Positions 1 through 11,248 of a stretch of 64,000 bases of DNA are shown one piece after another. The notes beneath the pieces are model-generated. The model did not search any database and was not told where the DNA came from. It saw only the letters and a list, made by a program, of their open reading frames with translations. The stretch comes from an uncultured Arachnia sp. (GTDB lineage: Bacteria > Actinomycetota > Actinomycetes > Propionibacteriales > Propionibacteriaceae): positions 1-64,000 of the forward strand of contig CAKUBE010000009.1 of NCBI GenBank assembly GCA_934636715.1. The letters are read 5' to 3'. The stretch's first letter is position 1; the number at the start of each line of letters is the position of its first letter. The translations under genes were made by a program, and so were the position numbers.

Positions 1-2434
<2,434 letters not shown>

Positions 2435-2526
2435 GAGTGTTGTCCTTCTTGCTTGATCAAGGGCCGAGCCCGGAGAGGCTGCGGCGATGCCGCCCGCCAT
2501 CCTAACGCGCGCGGCCAACACGCGCA

Positions 2527-2561
2527 GAACGCCCACCCGGCCGGAGCTCGGGTGGGCGTTC
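2527..2561 (-). terminator. Hairpin terminator after hpf
   Basis: A perfect 13-bp inverted repeat (GAACGCCCACCCG and its complement) with a 9-nt loop begins 16 nt downstream of the hpf stop codon on the minus strand. No long T-run follows, as is common in high-GC actinobacteria. It should separate hpf transcription from secA. Confidence 0.75.
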
Positions 2562-2577
2562 CGCGTCGATCAGCGGA

Positions 2578-3180
2578 TCACGACACGTTGAGGTGGATCA
2601 CACCGTAGTTGTAGGCCTTGCGGCGGTAGACGACCGACGGGCGCCCGGTGTCCCGGTCCTGGTAGAGGAAGAAATCGTGGCCGACGAGCTCCATCTCGTC
2701 GAGTGCCTGGGCCAGCGTCAGCGGCTCGGTGTCGAACTCCTTGACCCGCACCACGAGCGGGCCGTCCCCGGTGACGACGAGTCCCGCAACCTCGACCGTC
2801 TGCGGCGCCTCCTCCTCGACCTCGACGGCCGCGACGGCGACCGCCGGCTCCTGGGCGGGTCCCGTGCGCAGGCCGCGGTGCGTCTTGCGGCGGTCGGCCG
2901 CCTTGCGCAGCTGTGCCTTCAAGCGGTCGAGCGCCATCTCGAAGGCGGCGGTCTTGTCGCTCGCCCTGGCCTCTGCCCGGACCACCGGGCCGCGGCTGCG
3001 CAGCGTCAGCTGCACGTTGATCGCGTGGGAGGGATCCTTCGTCGCGTCATCTGCGGTGAAGTCAACCTCCGCCCTGATCACCCGGTCACGCAATCGCTCG
3101 ACGGTGGCGATCCGCTCGTGAACGAGCTCTTTGAGTTCGGGATTGATCGTGCAGTGCCGACCGGTGACGACGATGTCCAT
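2578..3180 (-). CDS. hpf: Ribosome hibernation promoting factor, long form
   Basis: This 200-residue protein has the N-terminal HPF/YfiA fold (starts MDIVVTGRHCTINPELKE) that occupies the decoding region of the 30S subunit. A variable acidic linker follows, then the C-terminal dimerisation domain (FDTEPLTLAQALDEMELVGH, ending NYGVIHLNVS). Long-form HPF makes 100S ribosome dimers in stationary phase. The ATG at 3180 has GGAGG at good spacing; an open frame extending further upstream has no comparable start. The gene lies between comFC and secA, the usual actinobacterial position. Confidence 0.95.
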   Translation of the reverse strand: MDIVVTGRHCTINPELKELVHERIATVERLRDRVIRAEVDFTADDATKDPSHAINVQLTLRSRGPVVRAEARASDKTAAFEMALDRLKAQLRKAADRRKTHRGLRTGPAQEPAVAVAAVEVEEEAPQTVEVAGLVVTGDGPLVVRVKEFDTEPLTLAQALDEMELVGHDFFLYQDRDTGRPSVVYRRKAYNYGVIHLNVS

Positions 3181-3254
3181 TCGTTCCTCCGTCTGTCGTG
3201 GGACCACATGGCCCAGCTCCCACCCGCGGGGAGGTCCCGCGGGTGAATGGTGCA

Positions 3255-3293
3255 ACGCCGCAGGTGACCCGAGAAATCTCGGACCTGCGGCGT
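3255..3293 (-). terminator. Bulged hairpin between comFC and hpf
   Basis: ACGCCGCAGGT (3255-3265) pairs with ACCTGCGGCGT (3283-3293). An inner CCGAG/CTCGG stem closes an AAAT loop, with a 3-nt bulge on one side. It lies about 50 nt downstream of comFC and about 75 nt upstream of hpf on the same strand. It could end comFC transcription or act as a leader structure for hpf. There is no T-tract. Confidence 0.5.
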
Positions 3294-3344
3294 CTCCATG
3301 CACTAACGCTACTCCCCTGCGAAAGGCCGCGGCAGGCTCTTTCA

Positions 3345-3977
3345 TCAACTGGTCAGGGGTTTGTCGGCGCGCGCGACGAGCGCCACGCCCACGACGTCGA
3401 CGCCTGCCTCCCCCAGCGCCCTGAGCGCCTCCGCGACCGTCGCTCCCGTGGTGTACACGTCGTCGACGAGCAGCACCGGCCCGGCATACGGCGCCGCCAC
3501 CATCGAGCATGCGAGGTTGGCCGCGCGGCCCTCACGCCCCAGTCCGCGTTGCCCGGCACCCCGCGCGGCGCGCGACAGCAGCGTTCGACGACGCAGGCCC
3601 GAGCGCGCCGCCGCAGCACCGCAGATCCGCCCCGCGTGGTCGAAGCCGCGTCTGCGCACCGCGCTGCGGAGCGAGGGCACCGGCGTCAGCACCGTCGACG
3701 GCGGCGGTTCGAGCTCCCGGACGGCACGGGCGAGGAGACCGCCGAGGAGCCGGTCGAGATGCAGGGCGCCGTCGTCCTTGAACCGCGGGATGACCCGGGC
3801 GAGGAGCGGGCGGTAGTCGCACGCGGCAACGATCCGGGGCGGACCGCACGCGACCTCGAGCGGTGGCCCGCGCAGCGCCCACTGGCAGGCGGCACACGCG
3901 CCCCAGCCGGGACGGTCGCAGCCCGGACAGGCGGAGCCGAGCAGGAGGTCGGCGGCGGCGTCGAAGAAGGCCCTCAT
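3345..3977 (-). CDS. comFC: ComF-family phosphoribosyltransferase-like protein
   Basis: This 210-residue protein has the ComFC layout. An N-terminal Cys-rich zinc-binding segment (CPGCDRPGWGACAAC, residues about 17-31) is followed by a type-I phosphoribosyltransferase fold with the PRPP motif VLLVDDVYTTGAT near residue 170. In Firmicutes ComFC serves DNA uptake. In actinobacteria the role is unproven and the gene sits in the mtrAB-lpqB-hpf block as here. AGAGGT precedes the ATG at 3977. Confidence 0.88.
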   Translation of the reverse strand: MRAFFDAAADLLLGSACPGCDRPGWGACAACQWALRGPPLEVACGPPRIVAACDYRPLLARVIPRFKDDGALHLDRLLGGLLARAVRELEPPPSTVLTPVPSLRSAVRRRGFDHAGRICGAAAARSGLRRRTLLSRAARGAGQRGLGREGRAANLACSMVAAPYAGPVLLVDDVYTTGATVAEALRALGEAGVDVVGVALVARADKPLTS

Positions 3978-4036
3978 ACCTCTGTTGTGGCAAATCGGAG
4001 GCCGCGATCACCGCTTGTCCACAGGCCGACTTCGCG

Positions 4037-5734
4037 TCAGGACCCGAAGCTGATCGCGCTGATGTCGTCGATGATGCGGGTCCAGCGCGTGCGCGCCTCG
4101 AACCGCCACACGGATCCCGCCTCGTTGCGGATCGCGACGGCTCCCCCGCCGAGCCGCGCCATGGCGGTGATCTCCGCCACGTCGCCGACCACCGGGCCGA
4201 GGTCCTCGACGATGGAGCCGTCCGACTGCGCGAGGAAGACCGAACGCCCCGAAGCACTCGCACCGATGAACGCGAGCGCCGTCTCGGACTGCCAGGCCAC
4301 CGCCGTGACGTCGGTGATCTGAGAGCCCCGCGGGCTCACCATGCTGAGCGGCCACCACCCGTCGGTGTCGGTGCCGCTGGGCAGGATGGCGGTGAGGGCC
4401 AGCTCCCGCACCTCGCCGACGCGGACGACGAGAGCGAGACGGGCCCTCGTCGGCGACACCGCGAAAGCCTCGATGACGGCGCCCTCGGGCAGCGTGAGTC
4501 CGACGGCGACCACGCTCCCCGACCGGTCGAGGGTCAGCAGGCGCGTCGCGCCGACGGCGTCGTCGCCGAGCAGCCACAGGGCGCCGAGGGCGAACTGCGG
4601 CGCGCGCAGGTTCGTGAACTCCGTCTTCACCGCGGCCACCTGACCGCTGAGCTGGCCGAGGCTCAGCCCGGTCCGGCTCTCGTCGATGTAGGCGACAGAG
4701 ACCCCGTCGAGCGAGACCGCGACGTCGGAGCTTCCCTCGGCCCGCGGCATCAGGGGGACGAACTGCGCCTCCTCGCTCACGCGTCCGGGCACGCCGTCCC
4801 GGATGCCGTACAGGTTCGGCGTCGCGCCCCGCGAGAGCACCTGGTACCCCAGCTGGCCCGCGAGCTCGAGGACGCCCGCGGCGTTCGCGCCGGGCAACGA
4901 GAAGGCCATACCGCCCTGCGTGACCACCAGGCCCGTGACCCGCGGAATCGAGGTGAGGGACCAGATCAGCTGGGCGCCGAGCGCCCGCCGCGCATCGCCC
5001 GTCATCTGCGCGTCCAGGCCCAGCAGGTCGACGGTCACGACGCCCTGGCCGTCCATCTGCGCGCCCTTCGGGCCGAGGGTCACGTTCGAGGCGAAGGCGT
5101 TCGACACCGTGCGGGCGAGCTGCCGCGACGGGCCGTCGATGAGCGCCTCGACCACCCGCGCGGGCGTGCGCAGCGCCTCGGGGACGTGCGCGAGATCCGG
5201 CACGACATGGGTGCCGGAACGGCTCATGAAGTACAGCGGCACGCGGGAGTAGTAGCGCTCGAAGATGTAGCGGGAGAGGAGGAGCCCCTCCGGCGGCGAG
5301 CCGATCCGCCACTCGCCCTGCTCCTGCACGAGGGTGAACTCGTAGCCGAACGGCCGGTACGCGGAGGTGAGGCGGCCCGTCTTGTCGAGCTCGCCGAGGA
5401 GGTCGCCCTCGATCCGCACCGCGCCTTCGAGCTCGGCGGTCATGGTCGTCTGGATCACCTGGGCCGTGTCCGGACGCCACCACGACGCCGCGCCGGTCGT
5501 CAGGTACTGCCGGGCGACGGCGTAGTCGTCGGCCGGGTCCGCCATGGCCTGGAGGAAGCCCTCCACGAGCCGGATGGGGGTGACGCCCTCGGCGGGCGGC
5601 TCGGGGGCGATGTCGATCCCCCGGGGCTGCACGGAGTACGGGACCTCGTCGACGGGGCCTGCCGTCGGGATGCTGCTGCACGCCGACACGAGGACGAGCA
5701 CCATCCCCATCGCGATCCGGATCAGCGTCTTCAC
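4037..5734 (-). CDS. lpqB: Lipoprotein LpqB, MtrAB accessory protein
   Basis: A 565-residue protein with a lipoprotein signal peptide ending in a VSAC lipobox (Cys near residue 19). A GerMN-type domain follows in the first half (RPFGYEFTLVQEQGEWRI, then ALIDGPSRQLARTVSNAF). A beta-propeller-like C-terminal half completes it. In mycobacteria LpqB interacts with the sensor MtrB and affects MtrA phosphorylation and cell division. The GTG at 5734 overlaps the mtrB stop codon (GTGA, 5731-5734), with an AAGGGGGG ribosome-binding site, so translation is probably coupled to mtrB. Confidence 0.93.
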   Translation of the reverse strand: MKTLIRIAMGMVLVLVSACSSIPTAGPVDEVPYSVQPRGIDIAPEPPAEGVTPIRLVEGFLQAMADPADDYAVARQYLTTGAASWWRPDTAQVIQTTMTAELEGAVRIEGDLLGELDKTGRLTSAYRPFGYEFTLVQEQGEWRIGSPPEGLLLSRYIFERYYSRVPLYFMSRSGTHVVPDLAHVPEALRTPARVVEALIDGPSRQLARTVSNAFASNVTLGPKGAQMDGQGVVTVDLLGLDAQMTGDARRALGAQLIWSLTSIPRVTGLVVTQGGMAFSLPGANAAGVLELAGQLGYQVLSRGATPNLYGIRDGVPGRVSEEAQFVPLMPRAEGSSDVAVSLDGVSVAYIDESRTGLSLGQLSGQVAAVKTEFTNLRAPQFALGALWLLGDDAVGATRLLTLDRSGSVVAVGLTLPEGAVIEAFAVSPTRARLALVVRVGEVRELALTAILPSGTDTDGWWPLSMVSPRGSQITDVTAVAWQSETALAFIGASASGRSVFLAQSDGSIVEDLGPVVGDVAEITAMARLGGGAVAIRNEAGSVWRFEARTRWTRIIDDISAISFGS

Positions 5735-7317
5735 GGACGGCCCCCCTTCACCATCGGAACGTCGTCGACGGGAATGACCGGCAGCGGCGAGCCGGTCAGC
5801 TCGTGGCCCGGCTCGCGCGGCAGGGTCAACCGGAACTGCGCGCCCCGCCCCGGCCGGCCCCACGCCGTCAGCCAACCGCGGTGCAGCCGCGCGTCCTCCA
5901 TCGAGATGGCCAGCCCGAGCCCGGTGCCGCCGACGATCCGGGTGCGGCTGGGATCGGCCCGCCAGAACCGGTCGAAGACGCAGGCGGCGTCTTCGGCCGC
6001 GAAACCGATGCCGTGATCGCGCACGGTGACGGCCACCGCGACGTCGTCCGCCGCGACCGTGACGTGGACGGGCTTTCCCTCGGCGTGTTCGAGGGCGTTG
6101 GTGACGAGATTGCGCACGAGGCGCCGGATCCGTCGGGAGTCGACCGACGCCGTCGTGTCGTCGGTGAGGCACTCGACGCTCACATCGACGCCGAGCTTCT
6201 GCGCCATGCCCGCGTTGGCCGCCACCTCGGCTTCGACCAGCGCCGCGACATCGCTCTCGTCGAGCGCGAGCACCGCCGCGCCGGCGTCGAAGCGCGAGAT
6301 CTCGAGCAGGTCCGCGAGCATGGTGTTGAACCGGTCGATCTCCGTGCTCATCAGCTCCGCCGAGCGGCTCTCCGTCGGGCCCATCTCGTCGCGGGACTCG
6401 TAGAGCACGTCGGCCGCCATCTTGATGGTCGTCATCGGAGTGCGCAGCTCGTGCGAGACGTCGCTCACGAAACGCTGCTGGAGCGTGGAGAGGGTCTCCA
6501 GCTCGCGGATGCGCTGCTGGAGCTGAGCCGCCATCCTGTTCATCGAGCGCGCGAGGGAGGCCAGGTCGTCGGTGCCGCGCACCTGCATCCGCTCGTCGAG
6601 CTGCCCCGAAGCCAGCTTCAGCGCCGTCATGCTCGCCCTGCGCACGGGCCGCACCACCTGCGCGGTGACGAGGTAGGCGACGAGGGTCAGCGCGAGCACC
6701 AGCACGCCGCCGGTGCCGAGGATGGCGTCGCGCAGCGACTGCAGCGTCCGCAGCTCGGTGGTCATCGGGAAGATGTAATAGACGGGGAAGCGCTCGCCGG
6801 TCGGCCCGATCAGCGACGCGCCGATCGCCCATCCCGGCTCCGGATCGGCCGCGGGATCGGTGAACAGCACCTCGGTGGGCGTCACGTACATGCTGCCGCT
6901 CGCCTCGACCTGCTGCCGGAGCGCCTCGGGGACGGACTCCGCCTGGATGCCCGCCGACTTGATGCTGGAAACAGGCCCCTGGATGACGACGCGGTACTGC
7001 GCGGCCGGCGCGTCGGCCAACTCGGCGAGACGGTTCAGCGACTCGTCCGTGGAGGTGCCCCGTGCGTCCGGCGTGCGCAGCTGTTCCTGCATGAAGGAGT
7101 ACACGCCCGTGGCCTCGTTCAGGGACGACTCGCGCTTGGCCTCGACGACACCCGCCGTCGCCTGCTGCAGGAGCACGACGCCCGCGAGGAACAGCAGCAC
7201 GACCGAGAGCGTCAGCATCGAGATGAGGACTCGCAGCGGCAGCGAACTCCACCACAGTCGGCGGAGCCCGTGGCGGCGGCGCCACGCGCCGGCGTGATCC
7301 CTACGCGGCCCTTTCAC
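5731..7317 (-). CDS. mtrB: Two-component sensor histidine kinase MtrB
   Basis: A 528-residue membrane kinase. Transmembrane helix 1 lies at about residues 27-50, an extracellular sensor region at 51-195 and helix 2 at about 200-223. A HAMP domain follows, then the HisKA motif VSDVSHELRTP with the phospho-acceptor at about His289. The C-terminal ATPase has DHGIGF and GGTGLGLAI boxes. MtrB phosphorylates MtrA and controls division and cell-wall genes in actinobacteria. The GTG start at 7317 overlaps the end of mtrA by 17 nt, and its stop overlaps lpqB by 4 nt, so mtrA-mtrB-lpqB is one operon. Confidence 0.96.
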   Translation of the reverse strand: MKGPRRDHAGAWRRRHGLRRLWWSSLPLRVLISMLTLSVVLLFLAGVVLLQQATAGVVEAKRESSLNEATGVYSFMQEQLRTPDARGTSTDESLNRLAELADAPAAQYRVVIQGPVSSIKSAGIQAESVPEALRQQVEASGSMYVTPTEVLFTDPAADPEPGWAIGASLIGPTGERFPVYYIFPMTTELRTLQSLRDAILGTGGVLVLALTLVAYLVTAQVVRPVRRASMTALKLASGQLDERMQVRGTDDLASLARSMNRMAAQLQQRIRELETLSTLQQRFVSDVSHELRTPMTTIKMAADVLYESRDEMGPTESRSAELMSTEIDRFNTMLADLLEISRFDAGAAVLALDESDVAALVEAEVAANAGMAQKLGVDVSVECLTDDTTASVDSRRIRRLVRNLVTNALEHAEGKPVHVTVAADDVAVAVTVRDHGIGFAAEDAACVFDRFWRADPSRTRIVGGTGLGLAISMEDARLHRGWLTAWGRPGRGAQFRLTLPREPGHELTGSPLPVIPVDDVPMVKGGRP

Positions 7318-8002
7318 CGGCCCGGTACCCGATCCCCCGCACCGTGATCACGATCTCCGGCTTCTCGGGGTCGCGCTCGACCTTCGCCCTCAGCCGCTGC
7401 ACGTGCACGTTGACGAGCCTCGTGTCCGCCGCGTTGCGGTATCCCCAGACCTCGTCGAGGAGGGCCTCGCGGGTGAACACGTGGGTGGGCCGTTTTGCCA
7501 GCGCGAGAAGGAGGTCGAACTCGAGCGGGGTGAGGCTCAGGAGGTGGTCGCCGCGCTTGACCTGATGCGACGAGACCGAGATCGACAGGTCGCCGATGGG
7601 CAGGACATCGGCGCCGCCGTCGCCGGAGTTGCGGCGCAGCCTGGTGCGGATCCGGGCGATCAACTCCTTGGCCTTGAAGGGCTTCGGCACGTAGTCGTCC
7701 GCACCCGCCTCGAGGCCGGCGACGACGTCGGACGTGTCCGAGCGCGCCGTGAGCATGATGATGGGGACGCCCGACTCGGTGCGGATGTCGCGGCAGACCT
7801 GGACGCCGTCGCGCCCGGGCAGCATCAGGTCGAGGAGGACGAGGTCTGGGCGCGATGCGCGGAACTCTTGCAGCGCGGCGTCGCCCGTGGCGCAGTGCGC
7901 CGTGTCGAAGCCCTCCTGCCGCAACACGATCTGGAGCATCTCGGCCAATGCGGCGTCGTCGTCGACGACGAGGATGCGCGCCCTGCCTTTCGCCTCGTTC
8001 AC
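7301..8002 (-). CDS. mtrA: Two-component response regulator MtrA
   Basis: A 233-residue OmpR/PhoB-type regulator. The receiver has acidic residues in ILVVDDD, phospho-acceptor Asp58 in LVLLDLMLPG and the conserved Lys in DDYVPKPF. A winged-helix DNA-binding domain follows (LTPLEFDLLLALAKRPTHVFTR is split by this text only). MtrA is the essential partner of MtrB in many actinobacteria. The start is a GTG at 8002 with GGGGA upstream. The 97 nt between this start and yqgE hold a GC-rich CCACGCG/CGCGTGG hairpin that may end yqgE transcription. Confidence 0.97.
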   Translation of the reverse strand: MNEAKGRARILVVDDDAALAEMLQIVLRQEGFDTAHCATGDAALQEFRASRPDLVLLDLMLPGRDGVQVCRDIRTESGVPIIMLTARSDTSDVVAGLEAGADDYVPKPFKAKELIARIRTRLRRNSGDGGADVLPIGDLSISVSSHQVKRGDHLLSLTPLEFDLLLALAKRPTHVFTREALLDEVWGYRNAADTRLVNVHVQRLRAKVERDPEKPEIVITVRGIGYRAGERAA

Positions 8003-8099
8003 TTGAATCCCCTACCTCGGTAACCCCCGCGGACTCCCCCGGTGTTGCCTGCCATGGTACCGAGGCGGCCACGCGACCGCGTGGGGTTGCCGGCCGCGC

Positions 8100-8681
8100 T
8101 CAATTGAGCCTCGGCTCGTCGGTCCAGGTCGACCACCTTCCGGTGGCGCCGCCCATCCTGCGGAGGACGCGCCGCCACAGCCTTTCGGGGTCCCCGAACA
8201 CGTCGGTCGCCGTCGCCTTCGTCCGGAACCAGGACCCGCGCAGGAGTTCGCCCTCGAGCTGGCCCGGCGCCCATCCCGAGAGCCCCGAGAACACGCGCAG
8301 CTGCGCGAACGACGTGGCCAGCAGCTCGCGCGGAAAGTTGACGTCGACGACGCCGACGTCGCCGAGCACCCGCTCCCATCCCGGCGGCGGCTGCTCCGCG
8401 GAGACGGGCTCTCCCAAGAGCACGACCACCTCGGGATTCACCGGGCCGCCGGTCATCACCTCGCCCGGCGGACTGAGCAGGTCCCCGAAGTGCTCCCGGA
8501 CCTGCGCCAGCGGCGATCCGGGCGCGGCCTCCTCGTCGGGCGGCAGGTTCAGGCACAGCCCGATGGTGCCGCTCTCGTTGTGGGAGATGAGGAGCACGAC
8601 GGAGCGGTCGAAGAAGCCGCCCCGCCCAGGCTCGGTCGCGACGAGCAACTGCCCGACGGCGATGGCCCCTGCGTACTCCAC
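8100..8681 (-). CDS. YqgE/AlgH family protein
   Basis: A 193-residue protein with hallmarks of the YqgE/AlgH (DUF179) family. It starts VEYAGAIAVGQLLVATE, then VVLLISHNESGTIGLCLN, VMTGGPVNPEVVVLL and a late SGWAPGQLEGEL motif. The family is widespread and of uncertain function; AlgH affects alginate expression in Pseudomonas. I chose the GTG at 8681. No Shine-Dalgarno sequence precedes it, but TAGGCT ends 7 nt upstream, the pattern of leaderless actinobacterial transcripts. Confidence 0.9.
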   Translation of the reverse strand: MEYAGAIAVGQLLVATEPGRGGFFDRSVVLLISHNESGTIGLCLNLPPDEEAAPGSPLAQVREHFGDLLSPPGEVMTGGPVNPEVVVLLGEPVSAEQPPPGWERVLGDVGVVDVNFPRELLATSFAQLRVFSGLSGWAPGQLEGELLRGSWFRTKATATDVFGDPERLWRRVLRRMGGATGRWSTWTDEPRLN

Positions 8682-8688
8682 CCGAACG

Positions 8689-8694
8689 AGCCTA
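8689..8694 (-). promoter_or_regulatory. Leaderless -10 element of the yqgE-family gene
   Basis: TAGGCT matches TANNNT and stands exactly 7 nt before the GTG start. This implies transcription begins at or next to the start codon. Confidence 0.6.
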
Positions 8695-8746
8695 GTGCGG
8701 CCGCGACCGCGGAGGCCCCGAAACGCGGGTATTGGGGCGGAACGTC

Positions 8747-11248
8747 TTACAAGCGGGGATCGACGGGCTCGGACTCGAGCGCGAGCACCCCGAACACCGC
8801 CTCGTGGACGCGCCACAGCGGCTCGCCGGCGACGAGACGCTGTACGGCCTCGACCCCCAGCGCGTACTCGCGCAGCGCGAGCGACCTCTTGCGTCCGAGG
8901 TTCCGCTGCCGCAGCCGCTCCAGGTTGTGGGGCTCGGTGTAGTCGGGGCCGTAGATGATCCGCAGGTACTCGCGGCCGCGGACCTTCAGTCCCGGCTGCG
9001 GGGCCTTGCCCTTCGATGTCCGCACGAGGTTCGCCAGGGGCTTGACCACCATGCCCTCTCCCCCGTCGGCGGTGAGTCCGTCCCACCAGGCGACGCCGTC
9101 GGCGCGGCTCGCCGCGTCATGGACGTCGACCACCCGGCGCCGCGTGGGGCGGAAGAGGCTCGGATCGGCGGCGACGAGCCGGTCGGCGACGTCGAGGTGC
9201 CAGAGGTGGTCGCGGTCCTCGTAGGCGGCGCCTGCCCCGGCCAGGACCTGGAACACGGCGAGCTGCACGCCGTCGATCCCGGCTGTCGGCCACACGTAGC
9301 GCTGCCACGCGGCGTCGTAGGCCTGGGCGTTGGCCAGCCGCGACGAGGTCCTGTCGAGGAGGGCCCCGGCGTCGAGGCCGCGCGCCTGGGCGGCGGCTAG
9401 GGCGTCCACCGCGGGCGGGAGCGCCATCAGGGCAGAGGCGCCGACGGGCGCGTACTGCTCGCGCAGCAGTCCTTGAGCCTTCACCGACCAGGGCAGCAGT
9501 TCGGCGTCGAGCAGGAGCCAGTCCGTGCTCAGTTCCTTGTCGATGCCTGCCGCCTGCACGGCGGAGCGGACGCGGTCCAGCAGTTGCGTCGTGAGATCGG
9601 CGTCGAAGAAGGCGCGCCCGGTGCGCGTGTAGACGGAGCCACCGTCGGGTGTGAGGTACACCGCAGCCCGCGAGCCCATGTGCTTCTCCTCGCACACCAC
9701 CTGCCCGATGCCCCACTCCGCGTACTGCGCGAAGGCCTCGTCCGGGTGTTCGAGGTAGCCATCGCGGGTCGAGGTGGCGACCGGCGACATCGTCGGCGGC
9801 AGGTACGGCACGAGGCGCGGATGCAGGGCGAACCGGCTCATCACCTCGAGCGCGCCCGCCGCGTTCTCGGCGGTGATGGTCACGCGGCCCATCGTCGCCG
9901 TCTCGACGAAACGCCGCCCGACGACGTCGTCGAGCCGCAGCTCGTCTTCGCCGCGTTGCGGGGTCGTCGCCAGGAACGGCCTGGCCGGCTCGTAGTGGAC
10001 CGCCTCCGCAGGCACCTGGACCGTCTCGCGCTCGGGGTACCGCAGCGCGGAAAGGCTCCCGCCGAACACGCAGCCGGTGTCGAGGCACAGCGTGTTGTTC
10101 ACCCATTCCAGGACCGGCGTCGGGGTGTGGCCGTAGACGACCATCGCGCGGCCGCGGTACTCCTCGGCCCACGGGTAGCGCACCGGGAGGCCGTACTCGT
10201 CGGTCTCGCCCGTCGTGTCGCCGTACAGCGCGAACGAGCGCACGCGGCCCGACGCACGTCCGTGGTAGGCCTCCTTCAGGCCGGCATGCGCGACGACGAG
10301 GCGGCGGTCGTCGAGGACGAGGTGCGAGACGAGCGCGCGGCACCACTCGCGCACCTCTTCGCGGAACTCGGACGTCTCCTCCGCGAGCTCTGCGAGCGTC
10401 GTCTCGAGCCCGTGGGTGGCCTGGACCTTGCGGCCGTCGAGCGCCCGGACCAGCTTCGCCTCATGGTTGCCGGGCACGGCGAGCGCGTGCCCGGCGGCCG
10501 TCATGCCCATCGCGAGGCGCAGCACGCCCACCGAGGAGGGCCCGCGGTCGACGAGGTCGCCGACGAACACGACGCGGCGGCCCCAAGGATGCGCGGCGTC
10601 GACCGCGCGGCCCTGGTCGTCGCGGTGGATCTCGTAGCCCAGGACGCCGAGCAGGGTGAGCAGCTCGTCGAGGCAGCCGTGGATGTCCCCGACGATGTCG
10701 AAGGGGCCGTGCTGATCCGAGTAGTCGTTCAGCAGCCGGTCGCGCACGATAGTCGCCTGGTCGACCTCCTCCGGCGACTTCAGGACATGCACGACACGGA
10801 AGCCCTCACGGCCGAGCCCGCGGAGGGACTTGCGCAGCATGACTGCCTGGCGCTTGACGGGACCGGGGCCGAAGTCGCGGTCGGGGCGCGTGGTGTTGCG
10901 CTCCAGGGCGACCTCCAACGGCACGTCGAGCACGATGGCCACCGGCAGCACGTCGTGGTCGCGAGCCAGCTGAACCAGCTGCACGCGCGACTCCCGCGAC
11001 ACGTTCGTGGCATCGACGACGGTGAGCAGCCCGCGATCGAGACGCTTGCCCGCGATGTAGTGCAGCACGTCGAAGGCGTCGCCGCTGGCAGACTGGTCGT
11101 TCTCGTCGCCGCTGACCAGCGCGCGGCAGTAGTCGGAGCTGATCACCTCGAAGGCGGCGAAGGCGCGGCGCGCAAAGGTCGTCTTGCCGGAGCCCGACGC
11201 CCCGACGAGCACGACGAGGGTGAGTCCGGGGATGTGCAGCTCAGCCAT
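8747..11248 (-). CDS. pnkp: Bacterial polynucleotide kinase-phosphatase-ligase Pnkp (RNA repair)
   Basis: An 833-residue three-domain RNA end-healing and sealing enzyme of the Clostridium thermocellum Pnkp type. The N-terminal kinase has the P-loop GASGSGKT (16-23). The central metallophosphatase has GDIHG (187-191), GDLVDRGP, GNHEAK and YGHTP. The C-terminal adenylyltransferase has nucleotidyl-lysine motif EEKHMGSR, with the lysine at about residue 522. Such enzymes repair ribotoxin-cut tRNA together with Hen1. The ATG at 11248 overlaps the hen1 stop by 8 nt, so both are made from one transcript. All three active sites look intact. Confidence 0.95.
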   Translation of the reverse strand: MAELHIPGLTLVVLVGASGSGKTTFARRAFAAFEVISSDYCRALVSGDENDQSASGDAFDVLHYIAGKRLDRGLLTVVDATNVSRESRVQLVQLARDHDVLPVAIVLDVPLEVALERNTTRPDRDFGPGPVKRQAVMLRKSLRGLGREGFRVVHVLKSPEEVDQATIVRDRLLNDYSDQHGPFDIVGDIHGCLDELLTLLGVLGYEIHRDDQGRAVDAAHPWGRRVVFVGDLVDRGPSSVGVLRLAMGMTAAGHALAVPGNHEAKLVRALDGRKVQATHGLETTLAELAEETSEFREEVREWCRALVSHLVLDDRRLVVAHAGLKEAYHGRASGRVRSFALYGDTTGETDEYGLPVRYPWAEEYRGRAMVVYGHTPTPVLEWVNNTLCLDTGCVFGGSLSALRYPERETVQVPAEAVHYEPARPFLATTPQRGEDELRLDDVVGRRFVETATMGRVTITAENAAGALEVMSRFALHPRLVPYLPPTMSPVATSTRDGYLEHPDEAFAQYAEWGIGQVVCEEKHMGSRAAVYLTPDGGSVYTRTGRAFFDADLTTQLLDRVRSAVQAAGIDKELSTDWLLLDAELLPWSVKAQGLLREQYAPVGASALMALPPAVDALAAAQARGLDAGALLDRTSSRLANAQAYDAAWQRYVWPTAGIDGVQLAVFQVLAGAGAAYEDRDHLWHLDVADRLVAADPSLFRPTRRRVVDVHDAASRADGVAWWDGLTADGGEGMVVKPLANLVRTSKGKAPQPGLKVRGREYLRIIYGPDYTEPHNLERLRQRNLGRKRSLALREYALGVEAVQRLVAGEPLWRVHEAVFGVLALESEPVDPRL